Below are positions 1 through 9,294 of a DNA stretch of 64,000 nucleotides, piece after piece. Below the pieces are notes generated by a model, which was not told where the DNA came from, did not search any database, and was given only the letters and a program-made list of their open reading frames with translations. A program made the position numbers and the translations under genes. Origin of the DNA: Enterococcus_D sp050529585 (lineage in GTDB: Bacteria > Bacillota > Bacilli > Lactobacillales > Enterococcaceae); the NCBI RefSeq assembly GCF_050529585.1, contig NZ_CP172882.1, positions 1-64,000 on the forward strand, written 5' to 3'. Position 1 is the stretch's first letter; every line of letters starts with the position of its first letter.

Positions 1-1332
1 ATGCCATCTGCTGATTCTATTTGGCAAGATCTGCAAAGATCCTTTAAAGAAGAATTAAATCCAGCAAGTTATAGTGCTTGGATCGAAACTGCCAATGTCT
101 TGTCTTTTGAAAAAAATCAGCTGCTGATCGAAGTACCCAGCGATCTTCATAAATCTTATTGGGAAAAAAATCTAGCTGCCAAAATCGTTGAAATGGGATT
201 TATGAGAACTGGTGAAGAATTGATTCCTAGTTTTGTGACTGTTGAAGAAGCAGAAGCGTTGAAAACACCTGCGGCTTTACAAAAAAACAGCACGCCTGAA
301 CAGCCGCCTAAAACCATTTTGAACGAAAAATATACATTTGATACCTTTGTCATCGGAAAAGGCAATCAAATGGCCCATGCTGCTGCCTTAGTCGTTGCTG
401 AAGATCCTGGGTCTATTTATAATCCCCTTTTCTTCTATGGAGGCGTTGGTTTAGGTAAAACCCATTTGATGCACGCGATTGGTCATCAAATGCTGTTAAA
501 ACGACCAACAGCCAAGATCAAATATGTCAGTAGTGAAAACTTTACCAATGATTTCATCACCTCGATCCAAAAAAATAAAATGGAAGATTTTCGCAATGAA
601 TATCGAAATGTTGATCTTTTGCTCGTCGATGATATCCAATTTTTAGTGAACAAAGAAGGAACCCAAGAAGAATTCTTTAATACATTTGAAGAATTGTACC
701 GCAACAATAAACAGATCGTTCTGACCAGTGATCGTCTGCCCAATGAGATCCCTACTTTACCAGAACGATTGGTTTCCCGCTTTGCTTGGGGATTATCCGT
801 AGATATCACACCGCCTGATTTGGAAACACGGACAGCTATTTTACGCAAAAAAGCCGAAGCAGAACGGTTAGAGATTCCTGACGATACGTTAAGCTATATT
901 GCCGGACAGATTGATTCCAATATTCGAGAACTTGAAGGAGCACTCGTCAGAGTTCAAGCTTTTGCGACCATGAAAAATTCGGATATCACCACTAGCTTGG
1001 CAGCTGAAGCGATCAAAGCACTCAAATCAAGTCATGGTTCTACGCAAGTATCTATTTTACAGATTCAAGAAGAAGTGGCTAAATATTACCACATTCACGT
1101 CACTGACTTAAAAGGGAAAAAACGCGTCAAAGGAATCGTCGTTCCACGGCAAATCGCTATGTTTCTTTCAAGAGAACTCACAGATAGCTCATTGCCAAAA
1201 ATCGGCGGTGAATTTGGTGGGAAAGATCATACTACAGTCATTCATGCCCATGAAAAAATTCAACATCTCGTTGAAACAGATCCCACGATCAAAAATGAAA
1301 TTGCAGAAATCAAACACATTCTCTTTAGCTAA
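1..1332 (+). CDS. dnaA: Chromosomal replication initiator protein DnaA
   Basis: DnaA is the AAA+ ATPase that binds DnaA boxes at oriC and unwinds the origin. The 443-aa protein has the family's usual length. The N-terminal oligomerisation domain covers about residues 1-80 and is followed by a variable linker rich in P, T and K. The AAA+ core shows Walker A GGVGLGKT at 147-154 and Walker B LLLVDD near 206-211. The C-terminal DNA-binding domain carries the DnaA signature GGKDHTTVIHAH near residue 405. The gene starts on the first base of the window, so its promoter and any upstream boxes are not visible. A gap with DnaA boxes and then dnaN follow, the normal Firmicute origin order. Confidence 0.98.
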   Translation: MPSADSIWQDLQRSFKEELNPASYSAWIETANVLSFEKNQLLIEVPSDLHKSYWEKNLAAKIVEMGFMRTGEELIPSFVTVEEAEALKTPAALQKNSTPEQPPKTILNEKYTFDTFVIGKGNQMAHAAALVVAEDPGSIYNPLFFYGGVGLGKTHLMHAIGHQMLLKRPTAKIKYVSSENFTNDFITSIQKNKMEDFRNEYRNVDLLLVDDIQFLVNKEGTQEEFFNTFEELYRNNKQIVLTSDRLPNEIPTLPERLVSRFAWGLSVDITPPDLETRTAILRKKAEAERLEIPDDTLSYIAGQIDSNIRELEGALVRVQAFATMKNSDITTSLAAEAIKALKSSHGSTQVSILQIQEEVAKYYHIHVTDLKGKKRVKGIVVPRQIAMFLSRELTDSSLPKIGGEFGGKDHTTVIHAHEKIQHLVETDPTIKNEIAEIKHILFS

Positions 1333-1480
1333 GCTGTGGATAATAAAAAAGAAAAGACAAAAGTTGTCCACAAGTTATTCACAGGCGTTTTCGTTGATGC
1401 TATCACGTTAAACTAAAGTTATCCACATTACTAACAAGCCTATTACTACTATTACTTTTATTTAATAACTATAAATTAAA
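1333..1480. other. oriC: oriC segment: DnaA boxes, DnaA-trio-like triplets and AT-rich unwinding region
   Basis: Four DnaA-box sequences lie in the dnaA-dnaN gap. A perfect TTATCCACA sits at 1419-1427 and a perfect inverse copy, TGTGGATAA, at 1335-1343. One-mismatch copies are TTGTCCACA at 1364-1372 and TTATTCACA at 1375-1383. About 14 bases after the 1419 box come T-A-C/T type triplets (TATTACTACTATTACT, 1441-1456) and then a nearly pure A/T stretch to 1480. This order of box, short spacer, triplets and AT-rich DNA resembles the Bacillus basal unwinding element. The motifs are seen directly; their role as the melting site is inferred by analogy. Confidence 0.85.
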
Positions 1481-1491
1481 GGAGTCCCGTT

Positions 1492-2622
1492 ATGAAACTA
1501 ACTTTAAACCGCTCAGAATTCATGCAAGAACTACAAACTGTCCAACGTGCGATTTCAACAAAAACAACGATCCCGATCTTAACTGGTGTCAAAATCACAT
1601 TAACAGACCAAGGCTTGACATTGACAGGCAGCAATGCCGATATTTCGATTGAAACTTTTTTGAGTGCTGATAATGAAAAAGCCCAAATGAAAATCGAACA
1701 AACTGGTGCAATCGTATTGCAAGCCCGTTTCTTCAGTGAAATCGTTCGTCGCTTACCAGAAAATACGTTAACGTTAGAAGTTTTGGAAAATAATCAAGTA
1801 GCAATCACTTCAGGAAAAGCCAATTTTACCGTCAATGGTTTAGATGCAGATAGTTATCCACATTTACCAGTTGTTGAAAGTCAAAATGCAATCGAGATTC
1901 CTGGCCATATCTTGAATAAAATCGTCAGTGAAACGGTCTTTGCTGTATCTCAACATGAAAGTCGGCCCATTTTAACTGGGGTTCATTTTGTTCTTGAGGA
2001 CCAAAAACTATTGGCTGTCGCAACCGATTCTCATCGATTAAGTCAACGCGTGATTCCTTTAGACAGCGGTGATACAGCATTTAATATTGTGATCCCTGGA
2101 AAAAGTTTGACTGAACTTTCTCGTTCATTGACAGATGAAGAAGAAGCGATCCAAATCAGTATTATGGATAATCAAGTGTTGTTCCAGACCAATACAATGA
2201 AATTTTATTCACGCCTATTAGAAGGAACGTATCCTGATACCAATCGTTTGATTCCTTCAAGTTTTAATACTGAGATCGAATTTTCAGTACCCGAACTATT
2301 ACAAGCGATCGAACGGGCTTCATTGCTTTCTCATGAAGGACGTAATAATATCGTCCGCTTGGCTATTTCAGAAGAGGCAGTTGTGTTATATGGTAATTCG
2401 CCAGAAATCGGGAAAGTCGAAGAAGATTTAAACTTTACGTCTGTTACAGGTGATCCATTGGAAATATCCTTTAACCCAGACTATATGAAAGCCGCTTTAA
2501 GAGCCTTTGGTGATACTAGTATCGTGATTCGCTTTATCTCAGCGATCCGCCCATTCACATTAGAACCAACAGAAAGCAATGGCAACTTTATCCAACTGAT
2601 CACCCCAGTGCGAACCAATTGA
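1492..2622 (+). CDS. dnaN: DNA polymerase III beta subunit (sliding clamp)
   Basis: DnaN forms the dimeric ring that tethers DNA polymerase III and other repair factors to DNA. At 376 aa it has the standard length with three successive clamp folds, including the family stretch SRPILTGVHF at the start of domain II. The start ATG is preceded by AAAGGAG at a normal distance. It sits directly downstream of the DnaA-box region and is followed by a strong hairpin terminator. No promoter is obvious in the short AT-rich gap, so it may share transcription with dnaA. Confidence 0.97.
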   Translation: MKLTLNRSEFMQELQTVQRAISTKTTIPILTGVKITLTDQGLTLTGSNADISIETFLSADNEKAQMKIEQTGAIVLQARFFSEIVRRLPENTLTLEVLENNQVAITSGKANFTVNGLDADSYPHLPVVESQNAIEIPGHILNKIVSETVFAVSQHESRPILTGVHFVLEDQKLLAVATDSHRLSQRVIPLDSGDTAFNIVIPGKSLTELSRSLTDEEEAIQISIMDNQVLFQTNTMKFYSRLLEGTYPDTNRLIPSSFNTEIEFSVPELLQAIERASLLSHEGRNNIVRLAISEEAVVLYGNSPEIGKVEEDLNFTSVTGDPLEISFNPDYMKAALRAFGDTSIVIRFISAIRPFTLEPTESNGNFIQLITPVRTN

Positions 2623-2677
2623 TTTTCACTCATTTTGAAAATCATTGAAATACGCAATGAAAATGAATAAATCTATT

Positions 2678-2712
2678 AAAAGGGCTTAAAATCGTTTTTA
2701 AGCCCTTTTTTC
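2678..2712 (+). terminator. Intrinsic terminator after dnaN
   Basis: AAAAGGGCTTAAAA and TTTTTAAGCCCTTTT form a long stem around a 3-base loop, followed by a T-run. It separates dnaN from the yaaA-recF-gyrBA block. Confidence 0.9.
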
Positions 2713-2777
2713 TATTTTTGCTTGATTTTTATCTAAAAGGAGTAAGTCTTCTGAGAATCAAAAATATACCTATGAAT

Positions 2778-2806
2778 TTGTTTTCTGAGGTAAAAAAGAG
2801 TATAAT
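2778..2806 (+). promoter_or_regulatory. SigA-type promoter for yaaA-recF-gyrBA
   Basis: TTGTTT at 2778-2783 and a perfect TATAAT at 2801-2806 are separated by 17 bases, about 37 bases before the yaaA ATG. Confidence 0.7.
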
Positions 2807-2842
2807 AGAAGTACACATTCTGTGACAGAATTGAGGGAAATT

Positions 2843-3082
2843 ATGAAAAAGAAAATTTTTTTGGAAACAGAATACATGACCCTTGGACAAATGTTGAAAG
2901 AAGCCAGCATAATCGGCAGTGGTGGCCAAGCAAAGTGGTACTTAGCTGAACAAACTGTCTTGGTCGATGGCGAACCTGAAAATAGAAGAGGCCGTAAACT
3001 ATATGCGGGAATGATGATCGAGCTGCCTGATGAGGGTACTTTTTTTATGGTCAAGAAAGAAGACAACGATGCGGCTGAATGA
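2843..3082 (+). CDS. yaaA: S4-domain RNA-binding protein YaaA
   Basis: A 79-aa S4-like protein conserved between dnaN and recF in Firmicutes. The fold is visible in the pattern LGQMLKEASIIGSGGQAKWYL, then a VLVDGEPENRRGRKL turn, as in RNA-binding S4 domains of ribosomal and ribosome-associated proteins. A GTG at 2822 is in frame, but the ATG at 2843 is preceded by GAGGG at a good distance and is preferred. The 3' end overlaps the start of recF by 14 bases, which suggests translational coupling. The cellular role is not well defined; RNA or ribosome binding is inferred from the domain. Confidence 0.88.
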   Translation: MKKKIFLETEYMTLGQMLKEASIIGSGGQAKWYLAEQTVLVDGEPENRRGRKLYAGMMIELPDEGTFFMVKKEDNDAAE

Positions 3083-4181
3083 GTTGCAGATCAAAAATTA
3101 TCGCAACTATCAAGAATTGCAGTTATCTTTCAATAAAAATCTGATTATTTTTTTAGGAGAGAATGCACAAGGTAAAACCAATATTCTTGAAAGTATTTAT
3201 GTTTTGGCGATGACCAAAAGCCACCGGACCTCCAATGAACAAGAATTGATTCGTTGGGAAACGGAGGGTGCCTATATTTCTGGACTTGTAGATCGTGGGC
3301 GTTCGACGATTCCTTTGGAACTTTTTTTATCCAAAAAAGGGCGCAAAACCAAAGTCAATCATATCGAACAAAAGAAATTGAGTAGTTACATAGGACAATT
3401 GAATGTCATCTTATTTGCACCAGAAGACTTATCATTAGTCAAAGGGAGTCCGCAAGTCCGACGCAAATTTCTTGATATGGAAATTGGACAGATCGATCCA
3501 ATCTATTTATATGATCTTGTCCAATATCAATCGGTCTTGAAACAAAGAAATCAATACTTAAAACAACTCTATGAAAAAAAACAAAGCGATGAAGTCTATC
3601 TAGATGTCTTGACTGATCAGTTGATCGATTTTGGCAGCAAAATCATCTTGGCGAGACAGCGTTTTGTGGAGCGTCTAGGCTACTGGGCCAATGCACTCCA
3701 TCAAAAAATCAGCCAAGAAAAAGAAGTGTTGCAAATCGATTATTTATCAAATATTCCGGCAACCATCCAATCATTGCCAGAGATTCAGCAACATTTTGCG
3801 CAAGCATTGGCACAAGTCAAAGAACGAGAACGATTTCGACAGATCACTTTAGTTGGTCCGCATCGAGATGATCTAGATTTCTTGATCAACGAAAAGAATG
3901 TGCAGACCTTTGGTTCCCAGGGGCAGCAGCGCACCACAGCGTTAAGTGTTAAATTAGCCGAAATCGACTTAATGAAAGAAGAGACCGGCGAATATCCAGT
4001 CCTGTTGTTAGATGACGTGATGAGTGAGCTTGATGATTCTCGACAGCTGCATTTATTGGCGACGATCGAAGGAAAAGTCCAGACATTTCTGACAACTACC
4101 ACATTAGACCATGTAAAAGATAAAATGTCTGTAGAAGCAGAGATTTTCTATGTAGAGCAAGGACATATCAAAGGAGAATAG
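3069..4181 (+). CDS. recF: DNA replication and repair protein RecF
   Basis: RecF is an SMC-like ATPase that helps load RecA at gaps together with RecO and RecR. From the ATG at 3069 the protein is 370 aa, the usual length, and begins MRLNELQIKNYRNY as RecF proteins do. An upstream in-frame start would add 13 residues unlike the family. Walker A GENAQGKT is at residues 30-37. The ABC-type signature region reads GSQGQQRTT and Walker B is LLLDDVMSELD. The gene overlaps yaaA by 14 bases and ends 5 bases before gyrB, so the three genes form an operon with gyrA. Confidence 0.96.
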   Translation: MRLNELQIKNYRNYQELQLSFNKNLIIFLGENAQGKTNILESIYVLAMTKSHRTSNEQELIRWETEGAYISGLVDRGRSTIPLELFLSKKGRKTKVNHIEQKKLSSYIGQLNVILFAPEDLSLVKGSPQVRRKFLDMEIGQIDPIYLYDLVQYQSVLKQRNQYLKQLYEKKQSDEVYLDVLTDQLIDFGSKIILARQRFVERLGYWANALHQKISQEKEVLQIDYLSNIPATIQSLPEIQQHFAQALAQVKERERFRQITLVGPHRDDLDFLINEKNVQTFGSQGQQRTTALSVKLAEIDLMKEETGEYPVLLLDDVMSELDDSRQLHLLATIEGKVQTFLTTTTLDHVKDKMSVEAEIFYVEQGHIKGE

Positions 4182-4186
4182 ACTGA

Positions 4187-6136
4187 ATGACAGAAGAAGA
4201 AAAAAGTTTAGTTGAACGGGCCAAAGCCTATGATGCCAGTCAGATCCAAGTATTAGAAGGATTAGAAGCCGTTCGTAAACGTCCGGGAATGTATATCGGA
4301 TCGACCAGCTCTGAAGGATTGCACCACTTAGTGTGGGAAATCGTAGATAATTCTATCGATGAGGCATTAGCTGGTTTTGCCACCAGCATAGAAGTAATCA
4401 TTGAACCAGATAATAGCATAACAGTTGTCGATGATGGACGGGGAATTCCGGTAGGTATCCAAGCCAAAACTGGACGACCAGCTGTTGAAACCGTCTTTAC
4501 GATTTTGCATGCCGGCGGTAAATTCGGCGGTGGTGGTTATAAAGTTTCTGGTGGGTTGCACGGTGTAGGTTCTTCCGTCGTCAACGCATTGTCGACCACT
4601 TTAGACGTGAAAGTCTACAAAGAAGGCAAAGTATATTATCAAGAATACCATCGTGGCGCGGTGGTGGATGATCTAAAAGTGATCGGTGAAACAGATCGTC
4701 ACGGAACAACTGTCCACTTTGTGCCAGATCCAGAGATTTTTACTGAAACCACGGAATTTAATTTTGATAAATTAGCTACGCGGGTTAGAGAACTTGCTTT
4801 CTTGAATCGCGGGTTGAAAATCTCGATCGAAGATAAACGTAGTGAAAAACCTATTTTAAAAGAATACCACTATGATGGCGGGATCAAAAGCTATGTTGAA
4901 CATTTGAATGCCAGCAAGACAGCTCTTTTCCCTGAACCAATCTATCTTGAAGGAGAACAGCAAGGGATCACGGTTGAGGTTTCTTTACAGTATACCGATA
5001 GCTACCACAGCAACTTATTGAGCTTTGCCAATAATATCCACACGTATGAGGGCGGAACTCATGAGTTCGGCTTTAAGACGGCATTGACGCGGGTAATCAA
5101 TGATTATGCCCGCAAATCAAAAGTCATGAAAGAAAATGACGAGAATCTGACAGGTGAGGATGTCCGCGAAGGCTTGACAGCTGTTATCTCGATCAAGCAC
5201 CCAGACCCACAGTTTGAAGGACAAACCAAAACCAAATTGGGGAATTCTGAAGTCCGGACTGTCACTGACCGTCTATTTTCAGAACACTTTACCAAATTTT
5301 TGATGGAAAATCCGAATGTTGGCCGCCAAGTCGTTGAAAAAGGTTTATTGGCTTCTAAAGCCCGTCAAGCAGCCAAGCGTGCCCGTGAAATGACACGACG
5401 CAAAGGTGCTTTGGAAATCAGTAATTTGCCTGGTAAATTGGCCGATTGTTCAAGTAAAGATCCTGAAAAATGTGAATTATTCATCGTCGAAGGAGATTCA
5501 GCCGGCGGTTCTGCAAAACAAGGACGCAGTCGTGAATTTCAAGCGATTTTACCGATTCGCGGGAAAATCTTGAATGTCGAAAAAGCTAGTATGGACAAAA
5601 TTTTAGCCAACGAAGAAATTCGTTCCTTGTTTACTGCGATGGGAACTGGTTTTGGTGCTGATTTTGATGTGTCCAAAGCGCGCTATCATAAATTGGTCAT
5701 CATGACAGATGCCGACGTCGACGGTGCCCACATCCGCACCTTGTTATTGACACTCTTTTATCGTTATATGCGCCCCATTGTGGAAGCTGGATATGTTTAT
5801 ATTGCCCAACCACCATTGTATGGTGTCAAACAAGGAAAGAATATTCATTATATCCAACCAGGAAAAAACGCAGAACAAGATTTGAAAGATAAAATTGCGT
5901 CATTACCAGCAACCCCTAAAGCAACTGTCCAACGGTATAAAGGGCTGGGGGAAATGGATGACCATCAGTTATGGGAAACCACAATGGATCCAGAAAATCG
6001 GCTGATGCTGCGTGTCAGTGTCGATGATGCGATCGAAGCCGATCAAATCTTTGAAATGCTGATGGGAGATCGTGTAGAACCGCGACGCGCCTTTATTGAA
6101 GAAAACGCACATTACGTGAAAAACTTGGATATCTAG
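4187..6136 (+). CDS. gyrB: DNA gyrase subunit B
   Basis: GyrB is the ATPase subunit of DNA gyrase (A2B2), which introduces negative supercoils and is the aminocoumarin target. The 649-aa protein has the GHKL ATPase domain with EIVDNSIDEALAG and GGLHGVGSSVVNA. The transducer domain follows, then the TOPRIM domain with EGDSAGGSAKQGR and metal-binding DADVDGAHI. The C-terminus carries the PRRAFIEENA tail typical of type II topoisomerases. The length matches Gram-positive GyrB, which lacks the enterobacterial insert. It lies 5 bases after recF and 23 bases before gyrA. Confidence 0.98.
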   Translation: MTEEEKSLVERAKAYDASQIQVLEGLEAVRKRPGMYIGSTSSEGLHHLVWEIVDNSIDEALAGFATSIEVIIEPDNSITVVDDGRGIPVGIQAKTGRPAVETVFTILHAGGKFGGGGYKVSGGLHGVGSSVVNALSTTLDVKVYKEGKVYYQEYHRGAVVDDLKVIGETDRHGTTVHFVPDPEIFTETTEFNFDKLATRVRELAFLNRGLKISIEDKRSEKPILKEYHYDGGIKSYVEHLNASKTALFPEPIYLEGEQQGITVEVSLQYTDSYHSNLLSFANNIHTYEGGTHEFGFKTALTRVINDYARKSKVMKENDENLTGEDVREGLTAVISIKHPDPQFEGQTKTKLGNSEVRTVTDRLFSEHFTKFLMENPNVGRQVVEKGLLASKARQAAKRAREMTRRKGALEISNLPGKLADCSSKDPEKCELFIVEGDSAGGSAKQGRSREFQAILPIRGKILNVEKASMDKILANEEIRSLFTAMGTGFGADFDVSKARYHKLVIMTDADVDGAHIRTLLLTLFYRYMRPIVEAGYVYIAQPPLYGVKQGKNIHYIQPGKNAEQDLKDKIASLPATPKATVQRYKGLGEMDDHQLWETTMDPENRLMLRVSVDDAIEADQIFEMLMGDRVEPRRAFIEENAHYVKNLDI

Positions 6137-6159
6137 CCAATCGCAGAGGAGGAAACAGC

Positions 6160-8706
6160 TTGAGTGAAGCAAAACAAAATATTCACGACGTCAATTTGAC
6201 AAGTGAAATGCGTGAGTCCTTTATCGACTATGCGATGAGTGTGATCGTGGCAAGGGCTTTGCCAGATGTACGTGATGGCTTAAAACCAGTTCACCGCAGA
6301 ATTTTGTACGGGATGAACGAATTAGGTGTGACGCCAGATAAACCCCACAAAAAATCAGCCCGGATCGTCGGTGATGTCATGGGTAAATATCATCCCCATG
6401 GCGATAGCGCAATCTATGAATCAATGGTACGGATGGCGCAGTCATTTAGTTACCGTTACATGCTTGTTGATGGCCATGGAAACTTCGGTTCCGTCGACGG
6501 TGACGGTGCAGCTGCCATGCGTTATACCGAAGCACGTATGAGTAAATTGGCGATGGAGATGCTCCGAGATATCAACAAAGATACCGTTGATTTCCAAAGC
6601 AACTATGATGATACAGAGCGGGAACCAGCAGTCTTGCCAGCACGCTTTCCGAACTTATTGGTCAACGGAACCACAGGGATCGCGGTTGGTATGGCCACCA
6701 ATATCCCACCGCATAATTTGAATGAAGTGATCGCAGCCATTGATTTGTTGATGGAAAATCCTGAGGTGACCACTAGCGAATTGATGGAAGTTCTGCCCGG
6801 TCCCGATTTTCCCACCGGGGGAATCGTCATGGGAAAATCAGGCATTCGTCGTGCCTATGAAACAGGTAAAGGATCGATCACCGTTCGCGGAAAAGTTGAG
6901 ATCACTGAAATGCCAAATGGCAAAGAACGGATTTTAGTAACAGAATTACCATATATGGTCAACAAAGCTAAATTGATTGAACGGATCTCTGAACTTCATC
7001 GTGACAAACGCATCGAAGGAATCACAGATTTGCGAGATGAGTCTTCTCGTGAAGGCATGCGGATCGTCATCGATGTCCGTAGAGATGTCAGTGCTTCAGT
7101 GATTCTGAACAATCTTTATAAAATGACTGCCCTACAATCGTCTTTCGGCTTTAATATGCTAGCCATCGAAAAAGGCGTACCTAAAATATTAAGTTTAAAA
7201 CGTATTTTAGAAAACTATGTTGAGCACCAGCAAGAAGTCGTGACTCGTCGTACGCAATTTGACAAAAACAAAGCAGAAGCCCGAGCCCATATTTTGGAAG
7301 GCTTGCGAATCGCTTTGGATCATATCGACGAAATCATTGCCTTGATCCGTGCATCAGCCTCTGATGAGGTTGCCAAAACGACCATGATGGAACGTTTCGA
7401 ATTATCCGAACGTCAAGCACAAGCTATTTTAGATATGCGTTTGCGTCGTCTGACTGGTTTGGAACGGGATAAAATCGAAAATGAGTATCAAGGATTATTA
7501 GAACTGATTGCTGACTTAACAGATATTTTAGCCAACCCTCAACGGGTATTGGAGATCATCCAAACAGAATTGCAGGAATTAGGACAACGATTTGGCGATG
7601 ATCGACGTACAGAATTATTGGTGGGTGAAGTATTAAGTCTAGAAGATGAAGACTTGATCGAAGAAGAAGAAATCGTCATCACTTTAACCAATAATGGCTA
7701 TATCAAACGGGTAGCAAATTCAGAATTTCGCGCACAAAGACGTGGCGGGCGCGGTGTCCAAGGGATGGGCATCCATGATGAAGACTTTGTTCGGACACTC
7801 ATTTCCTGCTCCACCCACGATACGTTGCTATTCTTTACCAACAAAGGAAAAGTCTATAAAGCAAAAGGTTATGAAATTCCAGAATACGGCCGGGCAGCGA
7901 AAGGTATTCCTGTAATCAACCTGCTGGGCATCGATTCTAGTGAGCGCATTGAAGCAATCATTTCTGCTTCTGGCGGGCCACAAGAAGGACGCTACCTCTT
8001 CTTCACTACTCGATTAGGGATCGTCAAACGGACATCAGTGACCGCTTTTGCAAATATTCGTGCCAATGGCTTGATTGCGATTGGGTTGAAAGAAAATGAT
8101 GAGCTTGTAAATGTGATCGAAACTCACGGGGAAGACAAAGTGATCATTGGTACACATAAGGGGTATTCTGTTACTTTCCAAGAAGCTTTGGTACGTGATA
8201 TGGGTCGAACAGCTGCTGGTGTACGCGGTATCCGTCTGAGAGAAGAAGATTATGTTGTCGGTGCTGCTGTGATCAAAGAAGACAGTGAAGTCTTAGTGAT
8301 CACTGAAAACGGCTATGGTAAAAGAACCAAAGGCTCTGAGTATCCAATCAAAGGCCGTGGCGGGAAAGGGATCAAAACAGCGAATATCACGCCTAAAAAT
8401 GGTCCGCTTGCCGGTTTGACAACTGTTTCTGGAGATGAAGATATCATGGTCATCACCAATAAAGGGGTCTTGATCAGATTCAATGTATCTTCTGTTTCAC
8501 AAACAGGACGCGCAACATTAGGGGTCCGTTTGATGAAGATGGAAAATGAGGCCAAAGTTGTAACGATGGCAACCGTTGAACCTGAACCAGAAATGGAAGA
8601 AGCCGCTATCGTTGAAAATGAACAAGTTCAAGACACTGCTTCTGGCATACAAGCCATTCAAGAACTTGCAGATAGTCAAGATACAGCAACAGAGAGTGAA
8701 GAATAG
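6160..8706 (+). CDS. gyrA: DNA gyrase subunit A
   Basis: GyrA is the DNA cleavage and religation subunit of gyrase. The 848-aa protein begins at TTG 6160 behind a strong AGAGGAGG site, with no better ATG. The quinolone-resistance region reads HPHGDSAIYE with S83 and E87 (E. coli-like numbering), the unsubstituted residues. The catalytic tyrosine lies in AAMRYTEARMSKLA. The C-terminal beta-pinwheel repeats include the GyrA-box-like RRGGRGVQGM, and the protein ends in an acidic tail (about residues 805-848) rich in E and Q. A strong terminator closes the operon. Confidence 0.98.
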   Translation: MSEAKQNIHDVNLTSEMRESFIDYAMSVIVARALPDVRDGLKPVHRRILYGMNELGVTPDKPHKKSARIVGDVMGKYHPHGDSAIYESMVRMAQSFSYRYMLVDGHGNFGSVDGDGAAAMRYTEARMSKLAMEMLRDINKDTVDFQSNYDDTEREPAVLPARFPNLLVNGTTGIAVGMATNIPPHNLNEVIAAIDLLMENPEVTTSELMEVLPGPDFPTGGIVMGKSGIRRAYETGKGSITVRGKVEITEMPNGKERILVTELPYMVNKAKLIERISELHRDKRIEGITDLRDESSREGMRIVIDVRRDVSASVILNNLYKMTALQSSFGFNMLAIEKGVPKILSLKRILENYVEHQQEVVTRRTQFDKNKAEARAHILEGLRIALDHIDEIIALIRASASDEVAKTTMMERFELSERQAQAILDMRLRRLTGLERDKIENEYQGLLELIADLTDILANPQRVLEIIQTELQELGQRFGDDRRTELLVGEVLSLEDEDLIEEEEIVITLTNNGYIKRVANSEFRAQRRGGRGVQGMGIHDEDFVRTLISCSTHDTLLFFTNKGKVYKAKGYEIPEYGRAAKGIPVINLLGIDSSERIEAIISASGGPQEGRYLFFTTRLGIVKRTSVTAFANIRANGLIAIGLKENDELVNVIETHGEDKVIIGTHKGYSVTFQEALVRDMGRTAAGVRGIRLREEDYVVGAAVIKEDSEVLVITENGYGKRTKGSEYPIKGRGGKGIKTANITPKNGPLAGLTTVSGDEDIMVITNKGVLIRFNVSSVSQTGRATLGVRLMKMENEAKVVTMATVEPEPEMEEAAIVENEQVQDTASGIQAIQELADSQDTATESEE

Positions 8707-8734
8707 GCATTCTTCATTAGCGAAAACACTAAAG

Positions 8735-8768
8735 AATCGATCTCATACAAGATGAGATCGATTTTTTT
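8735..8768 (+). terminator. Intrinsic terminator after gyrA
   Basis: AATCGATCTCAT and ATGAGATCGATT form a perfect 12-bp stem around a 5-base loop, followed by seven T. Confidence 0.93.
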
Positions 8769-8838
8769 GATCAAAGAACCAGACGTTTGCGTAATTCATT
8801 ATGTAGGAGGCAAGATCGTCTACTTTCAGAAAAACAAC

Positions 8839-8867
8839 TTGCAACTTGGGCGCAAAAAGTGTATAAT
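8839..8867 (+). promoter_or_regulatory. SigA-type promoter of rpsF-ssb-rpsR
   Basis: TTGCAA at 8839-8844 and TATAAT at 8862-8867 have a 17-base spacer. The leader to the rpsF ATG would be about 78 nt. Confidence 0.85.
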
Positions 8868-8874
8868 AATTATT

Positions 8875-8951
8875 TGTGAGTAGTCTAACCAGGCCACTCT
8901 CTCTGCTCCTAGTCAACTAGGGGCCAAAGTCCACAGGGAGGTGAAAAATCA
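8875..8951 (+). promoter_or_regulatory. rpsF leader with potential structure
   Basis: The untranslated leader contains the self-complementary run CCTAGTCAACTAGG, and GGCC blocks on each side of it could pair. The rpsF operon in many bacteria is feedback-regulated by an S6:S18-binding leader. The characteristic CCG bulge of that motif was not clearly seen, so this is only a candidate structured leader. Confidence 0.35.
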
Positions 8952-9251
8952 ATGGAAAATACGAAATATGAAATTTTATACATTATTCGTCCAAACATTG
9001 ATGAAGAAGCTAAATCCGCATTGATTGCACGTTTTGATTCAATCTTAACTGATAACGGCGCTGAAGTTATCGAGTCTAAAGATTGGCAAAAACGCCGTCT
9101 AGCGTATGAAATGGATGGATTCCGTGAGGGTATCTATCACATCGTTAAAGTTTCTTCTTCAACAACTGCAAGTGCAATCAACGAATTTGACCGTCTTGCA
9201 AAAATCAATGATGACATTATCCGTCACATGATTGTCAAAGAAGAAGCATAA
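8952..9251 (+). CDS. rpsF: 30S ribosomal protein S6
   Basis: A 99-aa S6 protein that pairs with S18 on the 30S platform. It starts MENTKYEILYIIRPNIDEEAKSA, with the typical beta-alpha-beta ferredoxin-like fold, and contains the conserved KRRLAYEMDGFREGIYH stretch. The ATG follows the strong site AGGGAGGTG. It is the first gene of rpsF-ssb-rpsR, transcribed from the promoter at 8839-8867. A perfect parS sequence lies immediately after its stop codon. Confidence 0.97.
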   Translation: MENTKYEILYIIRPNIDEEAKSALIARFDSILTDNGAEVIESKDWQKRRLAYEMDGFREGIYHIVKVSSSTTASAINEFDRLAKINDDIIRHMIVKEEA

Positions 9252-9254
9252 TAT

Positions 9255-9270
9255 TGTTTCACGTGAAACA
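9255..9270. promoter_or_regulatory. parS: parS, ParB/Spo0J binding site (perfect)
   Basis: TGTTTCACGTGAAACA matches the Bacillus-type parS consensus at all 16 positions. It lies in the short gap between rpsF and ssb, about 9 kb from dnaA, where origin-proximal ParB-SMC loading sites are expected. No parA or parB gene is in the window. Confidence 0.93.
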
Positions 9271-9294
9271 AAAGCGATGAGGAGATGATGAACT

